Source: Verrucomicrobiota bacterium (GTDB lineage: Bacteria; Verrucomicrobiota; Verrucomicrobiia; Limisphaerales; UBA11320). From it: a stretch of 64,000 bases of DNA. Under the pieces are notes generated by a model. That model was given only the letters and a program-made list of their open reading frames with translations, did not search any database and had not been told where the DNA came from. Each line of letters starts with the position of its first letter. Within the stretch, counting starts at the first letter, position 1. Of the stretch, positions 35,532 to 44,823 are shown one piece after another. The stretch spans positions 58,693 to 122,692 of the forward strand of contig JACQFQ010000050.1 of assembly GCA_016199985.1 (NCBI GenBank), written 5' to 3'. The translations under genes and the position numbers were made by a program.

Positions 35532-36752
35532 TCAGATGCGCGCCGCGGCCAGCGCGCCCCAGGTTGTGCGCCACCGCTTCTTGACGAGCGTCAACCCGAT
35601 GAGCGCGATTCCGCACAGGCAGGCGAACACGGTCAGCCCTGTCGCGTAGGAGCCCGTCGCGCCCTTGGACCACCCGAGCGAGGTGGCCAGGAGGAACGCT
35701 CCCACCCCGCCGCCAGCGCCGACAAGCCCGGTCATCAGGCCGAGCTCCTTGCCGAAGCGCTGCGGAAGCAGCTGGAACACAGACCCGTTGCCGGCGCCCA
35801 GCGCCGCCAAGGCGATCACGAAAAGAGCCAGCGCCGTTGTCAGCGAGGCGGCGTGCCCCGCGGCGGCGAGCATCGTCCCAGCGATGCTGTAGCAAACGGT
35901 CAGCGTGCGGATCCCTCCCACGCGGTCCGCGAGCATCCCGCCGAGCGGCCGCGCCATCACGCCGACGAATGTGCACAGCGCCGCCCAGTCGCCGGCCTGC
36001 ACTTTCTGAAGGCCATGGGTGGACTTCAAATACATCACCAAGGAGGCCGCAAGCCCGGCAAACCCGCCGAACGTGACGGTGTAGAAAAAGCAAAACCAGT
36101 GGGTGTCCTTGTCGCGCAGAAGCTCCCAGTAGTCGCGCAGCCGTTTCGGCTTCACCTTGACCGGAGCCTCTTTCGAGAAGATCGCGTAGATCACGAAGAC
36201 CACGACGGCGGGGATGAGCGCCAAACCGAACACGGCCTGCCAGCCATAGGCGTTGGCGATGCGCGGGGCGAGCAGCGAATCAATCACGACCCCGATGTTG
36301 CCCGCGCCCGCCAGCCCCAGAACCGTGCCTTGCATGTGCGGCGGATACCAACGACCCGCCTGCGGCAGCGCGACGGCGAAGCTCGCGCCCGCGAATCCCA
36401 GCATGAACCCCATGAACAGCACCGCCTCGTAACTCCCCAGTCCGACGAGCCACGCCCACGCCAGCCCGGCCATGACGATGGACTGCGCGAGCATGCCGGT
36501 GTTCTTCGCGCCGAGGCGGTCCACGAGCATGCCGAGCGCGATGCGCAGTCCGGCCCCGCCCAAGCTCGGCACGGCCACCATCAGCCCGGTCTGGGAGTCG
36601 CTCAGGCTCAAGGCCTCCTTGATGTGCGCGCTCAAGGGGCCCAGGACCGTCCAGACCATGAAGCTAAAGTCGAAGTAGATGAACGCGCTGACCAGGGTGG
36701 GCCAATGGCCTGAGTTGCGCAGCGTGCTGCCTTGCGTGCTGTTGTTTTGCAT
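35532..36752 (-). CDS. narK: NarK/NasA-type MFS nitrate/nitrite transporter
   Basis: 406 residues with about 12 hydrophobic helices. Nitrate-porter features are visible: Arg in GLRIALGMLVDR (helix 2), a first nitrate signature near GLAGAGNIGVV and a second at GLVGAGGGVGAFLL. The family imports nitrate or exchanges it for nitrite across the inner membrane. It is the first gene of the six-gene minus-strand operon, with a 495-bp upstream region containing a possible sigma-54 site. NarK1 and NasA types cannot be told apart here, but the assimilatory neighbours favour nitrate uptake. Confidence 0.93.
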   Translation of the reverse strand: MQNNSTQGSTLRNSGHWPTLVSAFIYFDFSFMVWTVLGPLSAHIKEALSLSDSQTGLMVAVPSLGGAGLRIALGMLVDRLGAKNTGMLAQSIVMAGLAWAWLVGLGSYEAVLFMGFMLGFAGASFAVALPQAGRWYPPHMQGTVLGLAGAGNIGVVIDSLLAPRIANAYGWQAVFGLALIPAVVVFVIYAIFSKEAPVKVKPKRLRDYWELLRDKDTHWFCFFYTVTFGGFAGLAASLVMYLKSTHGLQKVQAGDWAALCTFVGVMARPLGGMLADRVGGIRTLTVCYSIAGTMLAAAGHAASLTTALALFVIALAALGAGNGSVFQLLPQRFGKELGLMTGLVGAGGGVGAFLLATSLGWSKGATGSYATGLTVFACLCGIALIGLTLVKKRWRTTWGALAAARI

Positions 36753-37247
36753 AACGAATCGACCCTGTTCACCAGAGTTCGCCAGAAGAGCGGGGTACCG
36801 GAAGCCCCTCGAAGCGTACTTTTGTTCGGCGCTGGCTGGCTAAATTCATCATGTGCCCCGCCCTATGCTGGTCCTGTGCCATCCCCGCTTAGCCGGGAAT
36901 TCAGCGAATAGAGCGATTCATAGTCACCATAGAATCGGTTCATTCGGCGGCGTATTGAGCCTGATTCATAGGCCACGCGCGTCCCGTGCCTTTGAGTGAT
37001 TCCGTCGTCGTCGCCTGATCAAACTTCGGATGGCGCCTGACGGCTGTCGGATTTTGCGCACTTTGGGCGATCCGCGTCAGAAGTCGCCGCGGGCGCGATC
37101 TGCGCAATCTTTTGAGCCTGGACGCGTGGTAGGTGGAAGCGAAGGACATCCGGAAGGGAGGCCTGGCCATCCACCGATGCCTGAACGCTTCGGTGTTTCC
37201 GCTTCGCTTCTGCCCCGAGACTGATTAGCTTCCAGTGGAATTCACGC
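36753..37247 (-). other. Divergent intergenic region of the nitrate operon and the PSD1 cassettes
   Basis: 495 bp with no credible gene. It holds the promoter regions of narK (minus) and the first PSD1 gene (plus). A sigma-54-like sequence lies at 36866-36881. In the predicted narK leader a small hairpin can be drawn from GGGG and CCCC near 36797-36819, but no attenuator or NasR/NasT-type tandem hairpin is clear. Confidence 0.5.
36866..36881 (-). promoter_or_regulatory. Possible sigma-54 promoter of the nitrate operon
   Basis: Read on the minus strand the sequence is TGGCAC-AGGAC-CAGCA. TGGCAC matches the -24 box fully, and the GC of the -12 box is at the right distance, though TTGC is replaced by CAGC. 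It would give a leader of about 100 nt before narK. No NtrC enhancer was identified, so this is a candidate only. Confidence 0.35.
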
Positions 37248-40200
37248 ATGAGATATCGATCCTGCATCACGGCCTTGAGCATGGCTTTGGCGGCCCTTGC
37301 ATGCGCCCAGCAGCGGCAGGCCAAAGGGGCCGAGCGGGAGTTCAATCTTGCCGAGCGAAAGCAGAGGCAGCCGTGGCTCTGGCAGGCTCCGGTTCGTCAA
37401 GGCGTCCCGACCGTGAAAGACGCGCAGTGGCCAAGGTCCGCTGAGGATCGTTTCATTCTTCGTCGCCTGGAGGACGCGGGTTTGGCGCCGGCGCCGCGCG
37501 CGGATGATCGAACATGGCTTCGGCGGGCTCATTTCGCGATCACCGGCTTGCCGCCAAGCCGCGAGGACGCCCGAGCCTTTCTGTCGGACGCCCGGGCCGG
37601 GGCGCGCGAGCGCGTGGTGGATCAGCTGCTCGCGTCGCCGCATTTCGGAGAGCGGTGGGCCCGTCACTGGATGGATCTGATGCGATACGCCGAATCCCGC
37701 GGCCATGAGGGGGACTACATCATCGCCAACGCCTGGCGCTATCGCGACTATCTCATCCGGGCGTTCAACGAGGGTCTCCCCTACGATCAATTCCTGCTTG
37801 AACATCTTGCCGGCGACCTGCTGCCCACGCCGCGACTGCGCCCCGGAACAGACATCAACGAATCCGTAATCGCCACGGGCTGGTCGTTTCTCGGCGAGGA
37901 GAACCATTCGCCCGTCGACATCCGACAGGACGAATGCGAGCGGATCGACAACAAGGTGGACGTATTCAGCAAGACCTTCCTAGGCCTCACCGTTTCCTGC
38001 GCCCGATGCCACGACCACAAGTTCGACCCCATTCGCGCCCAGGACTATTACGCGATGAGCGGGTTCTTCCTCAGCTCGAGTTTTCGTCAGGTTCGATTCG
38101 AGGCGATGGAGAACAATCGGAAGATGGCGGCGGCGCTGGCGGCGCTTCGCGCGAGTTTCACCCCGCGCCTCGCCCGGACCTCCGCTCTGTCTTACCAGAA
38201 GGGCGTGGATGAACTTCCCGCCTATCTTCTTGCCGCTCGGGAACTGTTGACCGCGTCGGACTCAAGCCCCGCAAGAGTCGAGGTCGTCGCGCGCGGCGCC
38301 TCGTTGAGGCCTGAACGCCTTCAACGTTGGGTCGGGAGCCTGCTCGACAGCCGGACCAACTCCGCAAGCCCGCTGCGCCGGCTGGCGGAGGCCCTATCCG
38401 GCGTCGACGGGAAGGCGCCGGGTTCTCCTGCTCCCACAACCACCGAGGTCGGGACGCGCGCGGAAGCGGTCGACGACGCCGGCGTTGTGGCCGATTTCAC
38501 CCGACCGGGACGGCAGCCTTGGAAGGTGGACGGCGAAGCCTTTGGATCACGGCCCCTGGTTCCAGGCGACGTGATTCTCAGCGCCGATCCGACCCGCCCG
38601 ATTGCCCGCGTCATGACCTACGGGGCCGCGCGGCGCGACCTGTTCTGGAATCGATTGAAGGCGACGGCGGGCAACGAGAACGACTCTGGCGCGCTCGCCG
38701 CCACCTCGCGGTCCGGACAGATGTTGGCCACTCCGACCGTGACGCTCGGCGCGGGCAAGCTCCACTATCTCGTCAGAGGCAGGATGCGCGTCTACGCCGC
38801 GATCGACTCGCATCTGATGATCGAAGGTCCTCTGCATGGTCGTCTGATCCAGAAGTTCGACGCCGGGAACGGCGCCGAGCCGCGCTGGTTGACGCAAGAC
38901 CTCACCGCGTACAAGGGGCATCGGGTCCACGTCGAGTTTGGCCCGGACGGCGACGGGGAGTTGGAGGTGCTGATGGTGGTCGACGCGGCCGAGCCTCCCG
39001 CCTGGCGTCCCAGGTCGGACGCCTTCGAGCCCTCCGGACGAGCGCATTCTCCCTCGGATATTGCGAAGGAGTTCCAGAGCGCTGTCGCCTCCGCCTGCGG
39101 GGCCTTGGCTCGCGCGAAGCTTGATGGCGTGAGCATCGACCCTTCCCAGGCTTCGCTCGCCAACTGGCTGGCGCAGAATCCGGGACTGTTCCGGGAGGGC
39201 TGCGAGGCCGACAGCCTTCGACTCGCCGAGGAGTTCCTCGAGGGCGAGAGGAACATCGCCAGCCAGGTGCGCTGGGAATCCCACACCGCCGTCGCCTGGT
39301 TCGATGGCACGGGAGTGGACGAAAATGTGCTTTTGCGCGGGAAGCCGTTTCAGCCCGGCTCCGTGTCGCCTCGAAGCCTGCCTGCCGTCTTCTCGTTGGC
39401 GAAGCCCATTCCCGCCCGATCCTCGAGCGGACGCCGCCAACTGGCCGAGCAGCTCATCGATCCAGAGAACCCGCTCGTCGCTCGTACAATAGTCAACCGC
39501 GTCTGGCACCATATCTTTGGACGCGGAATTGTCGCGACCGTCGACAACTTCGGCAGCCTCGGAGAGCGCCCCACCCATCCTGAACTGCTCGATCATCTGG
39601 CATGGCAGTTCGTCCACGAGGACCATTGGTCGATCAAGCGCCTCATCCAGCGGCTTGTGCTGACCCAGACTTTCGCGATGAGCAGCCGGGCGGCGGACGC
39701 GCGCGCCGAGGAGCAGGATCCGTCCAACCTGCTGCTTCATCGCATGCCGGTGCGACGATTGGAGGGCGAGGCGATCCGGGATTCGGCGCTGGCGGTGTCC
39801 GGCCGCCTCAACCCGACGGTGGGCGGGCCTCCCGTGACGGTGTATCTTACCGAGTTTCTCGTCGGACGCGGACGACCCGATCAGAGCGGTCCGCTGGACG
39901 GAGACGGCCGCCGCAGCGTCTACAGCGCGATGCGCCGCAACTTCCTCCCCACCCTGATGCAAACATTTGACGCGCCAACCCCATTCAGCACTGTGGGCAA
40001 ACGCAACGTCACCAATGTTCCCGGCCAATCGCTCGCGTTGATGAACGACGCGCTTTTCCATCAACAGGCGCGCGTCTGGGCGGAGCGACTGACGCGGGAA
40101 ACGCCGGGCGCCGGCGACGAGGCCCGGGTTCGTTGGCTGATCGAATCCGCCTACGGGCGGGAGGCCGGCGTCTCGGAGACGGCGTCCTGCCTTGAGTCGT

Positions 40201-40310
40201 TGGGCGAGTTGCGGCGGCTCCATGAGACCGGCGACGACAAGACCCTGGACGCGTGGACGGACCTTTGCCATGCGCTGCTCAACGCGAATGATTTCATCTA
40301 CGTGAAATGA
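37248..40310 (+). CDS. PSD1-type protein: DUF1549 and DUF1553 domains, exported
   Basis: 1020 residues. Short signal-like N-terminus (ITALSMALAALACA). DUF1549 follows (about 55-260): FAITGLPPSREDARAFL, HFGERWARHWMDLMRYAESRGHEGD, and a CARCHDHKFDP segment containing a CxxCH c-type haem motif. A middle region of about 400 residues has a jelly-roll-like stretch (LHYLVRGRMRVYAAIDSHLM). DUF1553 forms the C-terminal part (NPLVARTIVNRVWHHIFGRGIV, RLEGEAIRDSALAVSGRLNP, NVPGQSLALMNDALFHQQA). The PSCyt1 cytochrome domain seen in many relatives is absent. It overlaps the next gene by ATGA, so the pair is coupled. Role unknown; relatives are abundant in Planctomycetota and Verrucomicrobiota. Confidence 0.9.
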   Translation: MRYRSCITALSMALAALACAQQRQAKGAEREFNLAERKQRQPWLWQAPVRQGVPTVKDAQWPRSAEDRFILRRLEDAGLAPAPRADDRTWLRRAHFAITGLPPSREDARAFLSDARAGARERVVDQLLASPHFGERWARHWMDLMRYAESRGHEGDYIIANAWRYRDYLIRAFNEGLPYDQFLLEHLAGDLLPTPRLRPGTDINESVIATGWSFLGEENHSPVDIRQDECERIDNKVDVFSKTFLGLTVSCARCHDHKFDPIRAQDYYAMSGFFLSSSFRQVRFEAMENNRKMAAALAALRASFTPRLARTSALSYQKGVDELPAYLLAARELLTASDSSPARVEVVARGASLRPERLQRWVGSLLDSRTNSASPLRRLAEALSGVDGKAPGSPAPTTTEVGTRAEAVDDAGVVADFTRPGRQPWKVDGEAFGSRPLVPGDVILSADPTRPIARVMTYGAARRDLFWNRLKATAGNENDSGALAATSRSGQMLATPTVTLGAGKLHYLVRGRMRVYAAIDSHLMIEGPLHGRLIQKFDAGNGAEPRWLTQDLTAYKGHRVHVEFGPDGDGELEVLMVVDAAEPPAWRPRSDAFEPSGRAHSPSDIAKEFQSAVASACGALARAKLDGVSIDPSQASLANWLAQNPGLFREGCEADSLRLAEEFLEGERNIASQVRWESHTAVAWFDGTGVDENVLLRGKPFQPGSVSPRSLPAVFSLAKPIPARSSSGRRQLAEQLIDPENPLVARTIVNRVWHHIFGRGIVATVDNFGSLGERPTHPELLDHLAWQFVHEDHWSIKRLIQRLVLTQTFAMSSRAADARAEEQDPSNLLLHRMPVRRLEGEAIRDSALAVSGRLNPTVGGPPVTVYLTEFLVGRGRPDQSGPLDGDGRRSVYSAMRRNFLPTLMQTFDAPTPFSTVGKRNVTNVPGQSLALMNDALFHQQARVWAERLTRETPGAGDEARVRWLIESAYGREAGVSETASCLESLGELRRLHETGDDKTLDAWTDLCHALLNANDFIYVK

Positions 40311-41779
40311 ATAGAATGCCGAACCGACGCGCCGATTCACTGTTCCTCGACCCTCGCATCAACCGCCGCGAGATGTTGCGCCGCGCGTCGAACGGTTTCG
40401 GAGCAATGGCGCTTACCGCGCTCCTGGGCGGCGGCGCGGCGCCATCCGCCGCCGGGGAAGCGTCGCCCTCCGAACGCTCGATGGCGTCCAAGCGCCCGCA
40501 TTTCAAGCCCCGGGCGCGCAGCGTCATCTTCCTCTTCATGGAGGGCGCGGTCTCGCAGGTGGACAGCTTCGACTACAAGCCGCTGCTCGAAAAACACCAC
40601 GGGCAGGATCCGCGCAAGGCGATTGGCAAGCTCGAGAAGACCCAATTCGAAAACGTGGGGACCGTGATGAAATCCCCCTGGAGTTTCGGGCGGCATGGGC
40701 AATCAGGGACCTGGGTCAGCGGACTGTTCCCGCGGGTCGCGGAGCAGGCTGACGACCTGTGCGTGATCCGCTCGATGACTTCCAATTTTCCCGAGCACAC
40801 GAGCGCGAACTATTTTTTGCACAGCGGGCTTGGACTCCAGGGACGCCCCAGCATCGGCGCCTGGGTCACTTACGGCCTCGGTAGCATGAACGACGATCTG
40901 CCCGGCTATGTGGTCCTCAACGGCGGGCAGATTCCGTCGGGCGGATTGGACAACTTTGGCAGTGGGTTTCTCCCGGCGACCTATCAAGGATCCTTGCTCC
41001 ACGCCAAGGGCACGCCGCTGGCCAACGTCATCCCGAGCGAGAAGTCGCCGCGGCTGCAAGAGGCCAAGCGCCGGCTGGTTGAGAGGCTGAACCGGGGCAG
41101 CCTGGAGGACTCGGGGGCCTCGGACGCGCTGAACTCCGCCATCGCGAACTACGAGCTCGCCGCCCGGATGCAGATCGCGATCCCCGACCTGATGGATCTG
41201 GCGGGGGAAACAGAGGCCACGAAGAAGCTCTACGGATTGGAGGCCGCGTACGAGCACACGAGGACCTACGCCCGCGAATGCTTGCTCGCCCGGAGGCTGG
41301 TGGAACGCGGCGTGAGATTTGTCGAGCTCACGATTCCCATGGTCGATGGATACAACCGCTGGGACGCGCATGGGGGGTTGGTGAAGAACCACGGAGACAA
41401 CGCGCGCGCGATTGACCAGCCGATTGCCGGGCTGCTTATCGATCTGAAGCAGCGGGGGATGTTGGACGACACGCTTGTCGTCTGGGCCGGAGAGTTTGGA
41501 CGCACGCCGTTCGCGCAGGGCAACGATGGACGGGACCACAACGAGTTTGGGTTTAGCGTGTGGCTGGCCGGCGGCGGCGTTCGCGGCGGCATGACGCACG
41601 GCGAGACGGACGAATGGGGTTACAAGGCCACGGTGAACAAGCTCGAGATGCATGATCTCCACGCCACGCTCCTGCATCTCCTCGGGTTGAACCACGAGAA
41701 GCTGACCTATCGGTTCAGCGGCCGCGACATCCGGCTCACCGATGTTCGCGGCGAGGTCATTCACGAAATCATCTCTTGA
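40307..41779 (+). CDS. DUF1501 protein, Tat-exported
   Basis: 490 residues. N-terminal twin-arginine-like signal (INRREMLRRASNGFGAMALTALLGGGAA). The body is an alkaline-phosphatase-superfamily-like DUF1501 domain: SVIFLFMEGAVSQVDSFDYKP, SMTSNFPEHTSANY, WVTYGLGS, LVVWAGEFGRTPF, GRDHNEFGFSVWLAGGGV and LHATLLHLLGLNHEKLTYRFSGRDIRLTDV. DUF1501 proteins are constant partners of DUF1549/DUF1553 proteins; their substrate is unknown. It overlaps the preceding gene by 4 bp and the next frame by TTGA. Confidence 0.9.
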   Translation: MNRMPNRRADSLFLDPRINRREMLRRASNGFGAMALTALLGGGAAPSAAGEASPSERSMASKRPHFKPRARSVIFLFMEGAVSQVDSFDYKPLLEKHHGQDPRKAIGKLEKTQFENVGTVMKSPWSFGRHGQSGTWVSGLFPRVAEQADDLCVIRSMTSNFPEHTSANYFLHSGLGLQGRPSIGAWVTYGLGSMNDDLPGYVVLNGGQIPSGGLDNFGSGFLPATYQGSLLHAKGTPLANVIPSEKSPRLQEAKRRLVERLNRGSLEDSGASDALNSAIANYELAARMQIAIPDLMDLAGETEATKKLYGLEAAYEHTRTYARECLLARRLVERGVRFVELTIPMVDGYNRWDAHGGLVKNHGDNARAIDQPIAGLLIDLKQRGMLDDTLVVWAGEFGRTPFAQGNDGRDHNEFGFSVWLAGGGVRGGMTHGETDEWGYKATVNKLEMHDLHATLLHLLGLNHEKLTYRFSGRDIRLTDVRGEVIHEIIS

Positions 41780-44700
41780 TCGCGGAAGTGTCAGGTCTTC
41801 AGCGCGCGCGGTCCTCGCGCCCTCAACGATGGGGGATGTCGAGCGTGGGGAGCGCCTTTGCCCTGGCTCTGGCGGCCGTGGCGGGGGCTTGGCCTTCCGC
41901 GGCGGGTTCGGCCGATTCCGCGAAGGCGGATCCCCCCGGCATTGCGAACGCCGGGAGCCACTGGGCGTTCCAGCCCCTGAAGCCGACCGATCCGCCGCGG
42001 CCCGCGGGCCTGCAAAGCCCCCAACGCGCAGCCAACCCGATCGACGCTTTCATTCTGCGCGACCTGGAGGCCAAGGGGCTGTCGCCCAATTCTCCCGCGA
42101 CCCAGCGGGACCTTATTCGACGCGCTTATCTCGACCTGGTCGGCCTTCCACCCCCGCCGGAAGCGGTTGAGGCGTTCGTCGCGGACTCGCGGAGCGACGC
42201 TTGGGAGAGGCTCGTGGACGAGCTTCTTGCGTCGCCGCGTTATGGAGAGCGATGGGCGCAGCATTGGCTGGACGTGGTTCGCTACGCCGACACGCACGGA
42301 TTCGAGGTGAACACGGAGCGGCCCAACGCGTGGCCCTATCGCGACTACGTGATCCGCGCGTTCAACAGCGACACGCCGTACGATCGCTTTGTTCGCGAAC
42401 AGCTGGCGGGCGACGCGTTCGGCGAGGACGCCGCGCTGGGCTTCCTGGTCACCGCGGCGGCGCTGCTCCCGGGACAGATCGGAGCGGACGATGTCTCGAA
42501 GAGGCTGGCGCGGCAGGACGAGCTGAGCGAAATCGTCGCCAATGTGGGGCAGGCGTTCCTCGGTCTTAGCGTGGGATGCGCTCGCTGCCACGATCATAAA
42601 TTCGATCCTATCCCGCAGCGGGACTACTACTCCATGCAGGCCTTCTTCGCGGGGATTGAGTACGGCGACCGGCCGATCCGCACGGCGGCGACGGAAGCGC
42701 GACGCCGGGAGTCGGAGACGCTCAAGGGTCGCCTTGCCGACGTCGCGCTATCGCTCTCCCGCTTCGAACCCATTGCCCAGCTCCCTTCCATTCCGAGGAG
42801 CGAAACGAACGCGCGGACGAACACTTTGTCCTTCGCCCCTATTGAGGCGAGGCATGTTCGATTCACCATCCACGACGCGAACCTGCATCCCACTCTGGGG
42901 CTCATTGAGCCGTGCGTGGACGAGTTTGAGATTTTTTCGGCGGACGAACCCGCGAGGAACGTGGCTTTGGCCAGCGAAGGCGCGAAGGTCGCGGCGTCCG
43001 GCAGTCGAACCTCCGATCGCCACCGCTTGGAGCACATCAACGACGGCCGCTATGGGAACAGCCGAAGCTGGATGTCCGATGAAGCCGGGCGAGGCTGGGT
43101 GGAATTCGAATTGCCCCGCAGCGTCCGCATCGGGCGCGTGGCCTGGAGCCGGGATCGGGAAGGCGAGTTCGCCGATCGTTTGCCCACGGCCTACACATTG
43201 GAGGCCGGCCCCGATCTGGAGCATATGACACGGCTCTCCTTCGTTCCGCCGATGCGCGCGCCCGTCAACCCTCGCGCCACCATCGATCGTTTCGCTCCGG
43301 CGACGACGAAAAAGCTTCGGTTCACCATCAACGCGTGCACCTCGCTCGAGCCGTGCATCGATGAGATGGAGATTCTCACAAGCGGCGTCGTCGCGCGCAA
43401 TGTCGCCCTGGCCACCGCGGGGACGAAGGTCGCCGCCTCCGGCTCGCAGACGAATTCAGAGAGGCACCGTCTCGAGCATGTTAATGATGGCCGCTACGGC
43501 AATGAACGGAGCTGGATATCGAACGAGCCGGGCAGGGGTTGGCTGGAGTTCACCTTCAACCATCCGGAGACGATCGACCGGGTCGTGTGGGGAAGGGATC
43601 GCGAGGAGAAGTACAGCGATCGGCTGCCGACGGACTACCTCATTGAAGTCTCGGATGAATCAGGAGGGTGGCGGGCTGTGGCGGGCTCCGGCGATCGGCG
43701 AAAGCGCGGGGATGGCGATAAGCGCCCGCCGGCCGTCCTCCTCGCCGGACTGGGCGCGGAGGAGGCGAAAGCGGCGGCCGAGTTGGTCGCCGAGCAGCGC
43801 GCGCTCGAGAAACGGATCGCCGCTTTGGGAAGCGGCCCGATGGTTTTTGCCGGAACTTCGAAAACCCCGGAGATCACCCGCCTGCTCCATCGCGGAGATC
43901 CTGAGCAACCGCGGGAGCTTGCCGCGCCCGCCGCGCTCAGCGCCCTGGCTTCGATGTCGCTGCCCGCGCAGACGCCTGAACAGGAGCGTCGTATTGCCCT
44001 GGCGTCCTGGATTGCGAGCGCGGACAATCCGCTCACGGCGCGCGTCCTGGTGAACCGAATCTGGCAGGGGCACTTCGGCGTTGGGTTGGTGGAGACGTCG
44101 AGCGATTTTGGGAGGAACGGCGCGCGTCCATCGCATCCAGAGCTGCTCGATTGGCTCGCGGGCGAGTTCATCCGCTCGGGGTGGTCGATCAAGCGCATGC
44201 ATCGGCTCATTCTCGCGTCGACGACCTTCCGGCAGTCGAGCCAGATCCACGCGGCGGCCCAGGCCATCGACCGGGATGATCGCCTGCTCTGGCGTTTTCC
44301 GGCGCGTCGCATGGAGGCCGAAGCGATTCGCGACTCCATGCTGGCGGTCAGTGGACGGTTGAATCCTCGGATGGGAGGACGCGGATTCGATTTATTCAAA
44401 TCGCGAGGAGGTCTGGATGGGTTTCCGCCGGTGGAGGGGTTCGATGAAGAGGGATTGAGGCGGATGGTTTACGCGCACAAGGTTCGGATGGAGCGCGATG
44501 TCGTGTTTGGCGCCTTTGATTGCCCGGACGCCGGTCAGAGCGCGCCGCGTCGCCGCCAGTCCACGACGCCCATTCAAGCCCTCAACCTCTTTAACAGCAG
44601 ATTCACCCTCTCCGAAGCCGAGGCTTTCGCGTCGCGCGCGAAGCGAGAGTCGCGACCTGGCGCGACGCATGATGAGTGGATTGAGCGCGCCTACCAGATC

Positions 44701-44823
44701 GCGTTGGGGCGCAAACCGGACTCGACGGAATTGAAATCGGCTCGGCTTGTCGCTCAGGAGCACGGGCTCTCCACGGTCTGCCGGGTCCTGCTCAACAGCA
44801 GCGAATTCCTCTTCATTCCATGA
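41776..44823 (+). CDS. PSD1-type protein with two internal F5/8 C-like repeats
   Basis: 1015 residues from TTG 41776 (overlapping the previous stop) or 995 from ATG 41836, which would start directly with a signal peptide (GSAFALALAAVAGAWPSAAGSA). DUF1549 (about 90-310) includes GERWAQHWLDVVRYADTHGFEVN and CARCHDHKFDPI with a CxxCH motif. The middle carries two copies of a discoidin-like module of about 150 residues (RNVALASEGAKVAASGS... and RNVALATAGTKVAASGS...), a probable carbohydrate-binding pair. DUF1553 ends the protein (NPLTARVLVNRIWQGHFGVGLV, MEAEAIRDSMLAVSGRLNP). It differs from the first cassette in having these binding modules. The end overlaps the next DUF1501 gene by ATGA. Confidence 0.9.
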   Translation: MIAEVSGLQRARSSRPQRWGMSSVGSAFALALAAVAGAWPSAAGSADSAKADPPGIANAGSHWAFQPLKPTDPPRPAGLQSPQRAANPIDAFILRDLEAKGLSPNSPATQRDLIRRAYLDLVGLPPPPEAVEAFVADSRSDAWERLVDELLASPRYGERWAQHWLDVVRYADTHGFEVNTERPNAWPYRDYVIRAFNSDTPYDRFVREQLAGDAFGEDAALGFLVTAAALLPGQIGADDVSKRLARQDELSEIVANVGQAFLGLSVGCARCHDHKFDPIPQRDYYSMQAFFAGIEYGDRPIRTAATEARRRESETLKGRLADVALSLSRFEPIAQLPSIPRSETNARTNTLSFAPIEARHVRFTIHDANLHPTLGLIEPCVDEFEIFSADEPARNVALASEGAKVAASGSRTSDRHRLEHINDGRYGNSRSWMSDEAGRGWVEFELPRSVRIGRVAWSRDREGEFADRLPTAYTLEAGPDLEHMTRLSFVPPMRAPVNPRATIDRFAPATTKKLRFTINACTSLEPCIDEMEILTSGVVARNVALATAGTKVAASGSQTNSERHRLEHVNDGRYGNERSWISNEPGRGWLEFTFNHPETIDRVVWGRDREEKYSDRLPTDYLIEVSDESGGWRAVAGSGDRRKRGDGDKRPPAVLLAGLGAEEAKAAAELVAEQRALEKRIAALGSGPMVFAGTSKTPEITRLLHRGDPEQPRELAAPAALSALASMSLPAQTPEQERRIALASWIASADNPLTARVLVNRIWQGHFGVGLVETSSDFGRNGARPSHPELLDWLAGEFIRSGWSIKRMHRLILASTTFRQSSQIHAAAQAIDRDDRLLWRFPARRMEAEAIRDSMLAVSGRLNPRMGGRGFDLFKSRGGLDGFPPVEGFDEEGLRRMVYAHKVRMERDVVFGAFDCPDAGQSAPRRRQSTTPIQALNLFNSRFTLSEAEAFASRAKRESRPGATHDEWIERAYQIALGRKPDSTELKSARLVAQEHGLSTVCRVLLNSSEFLFIP

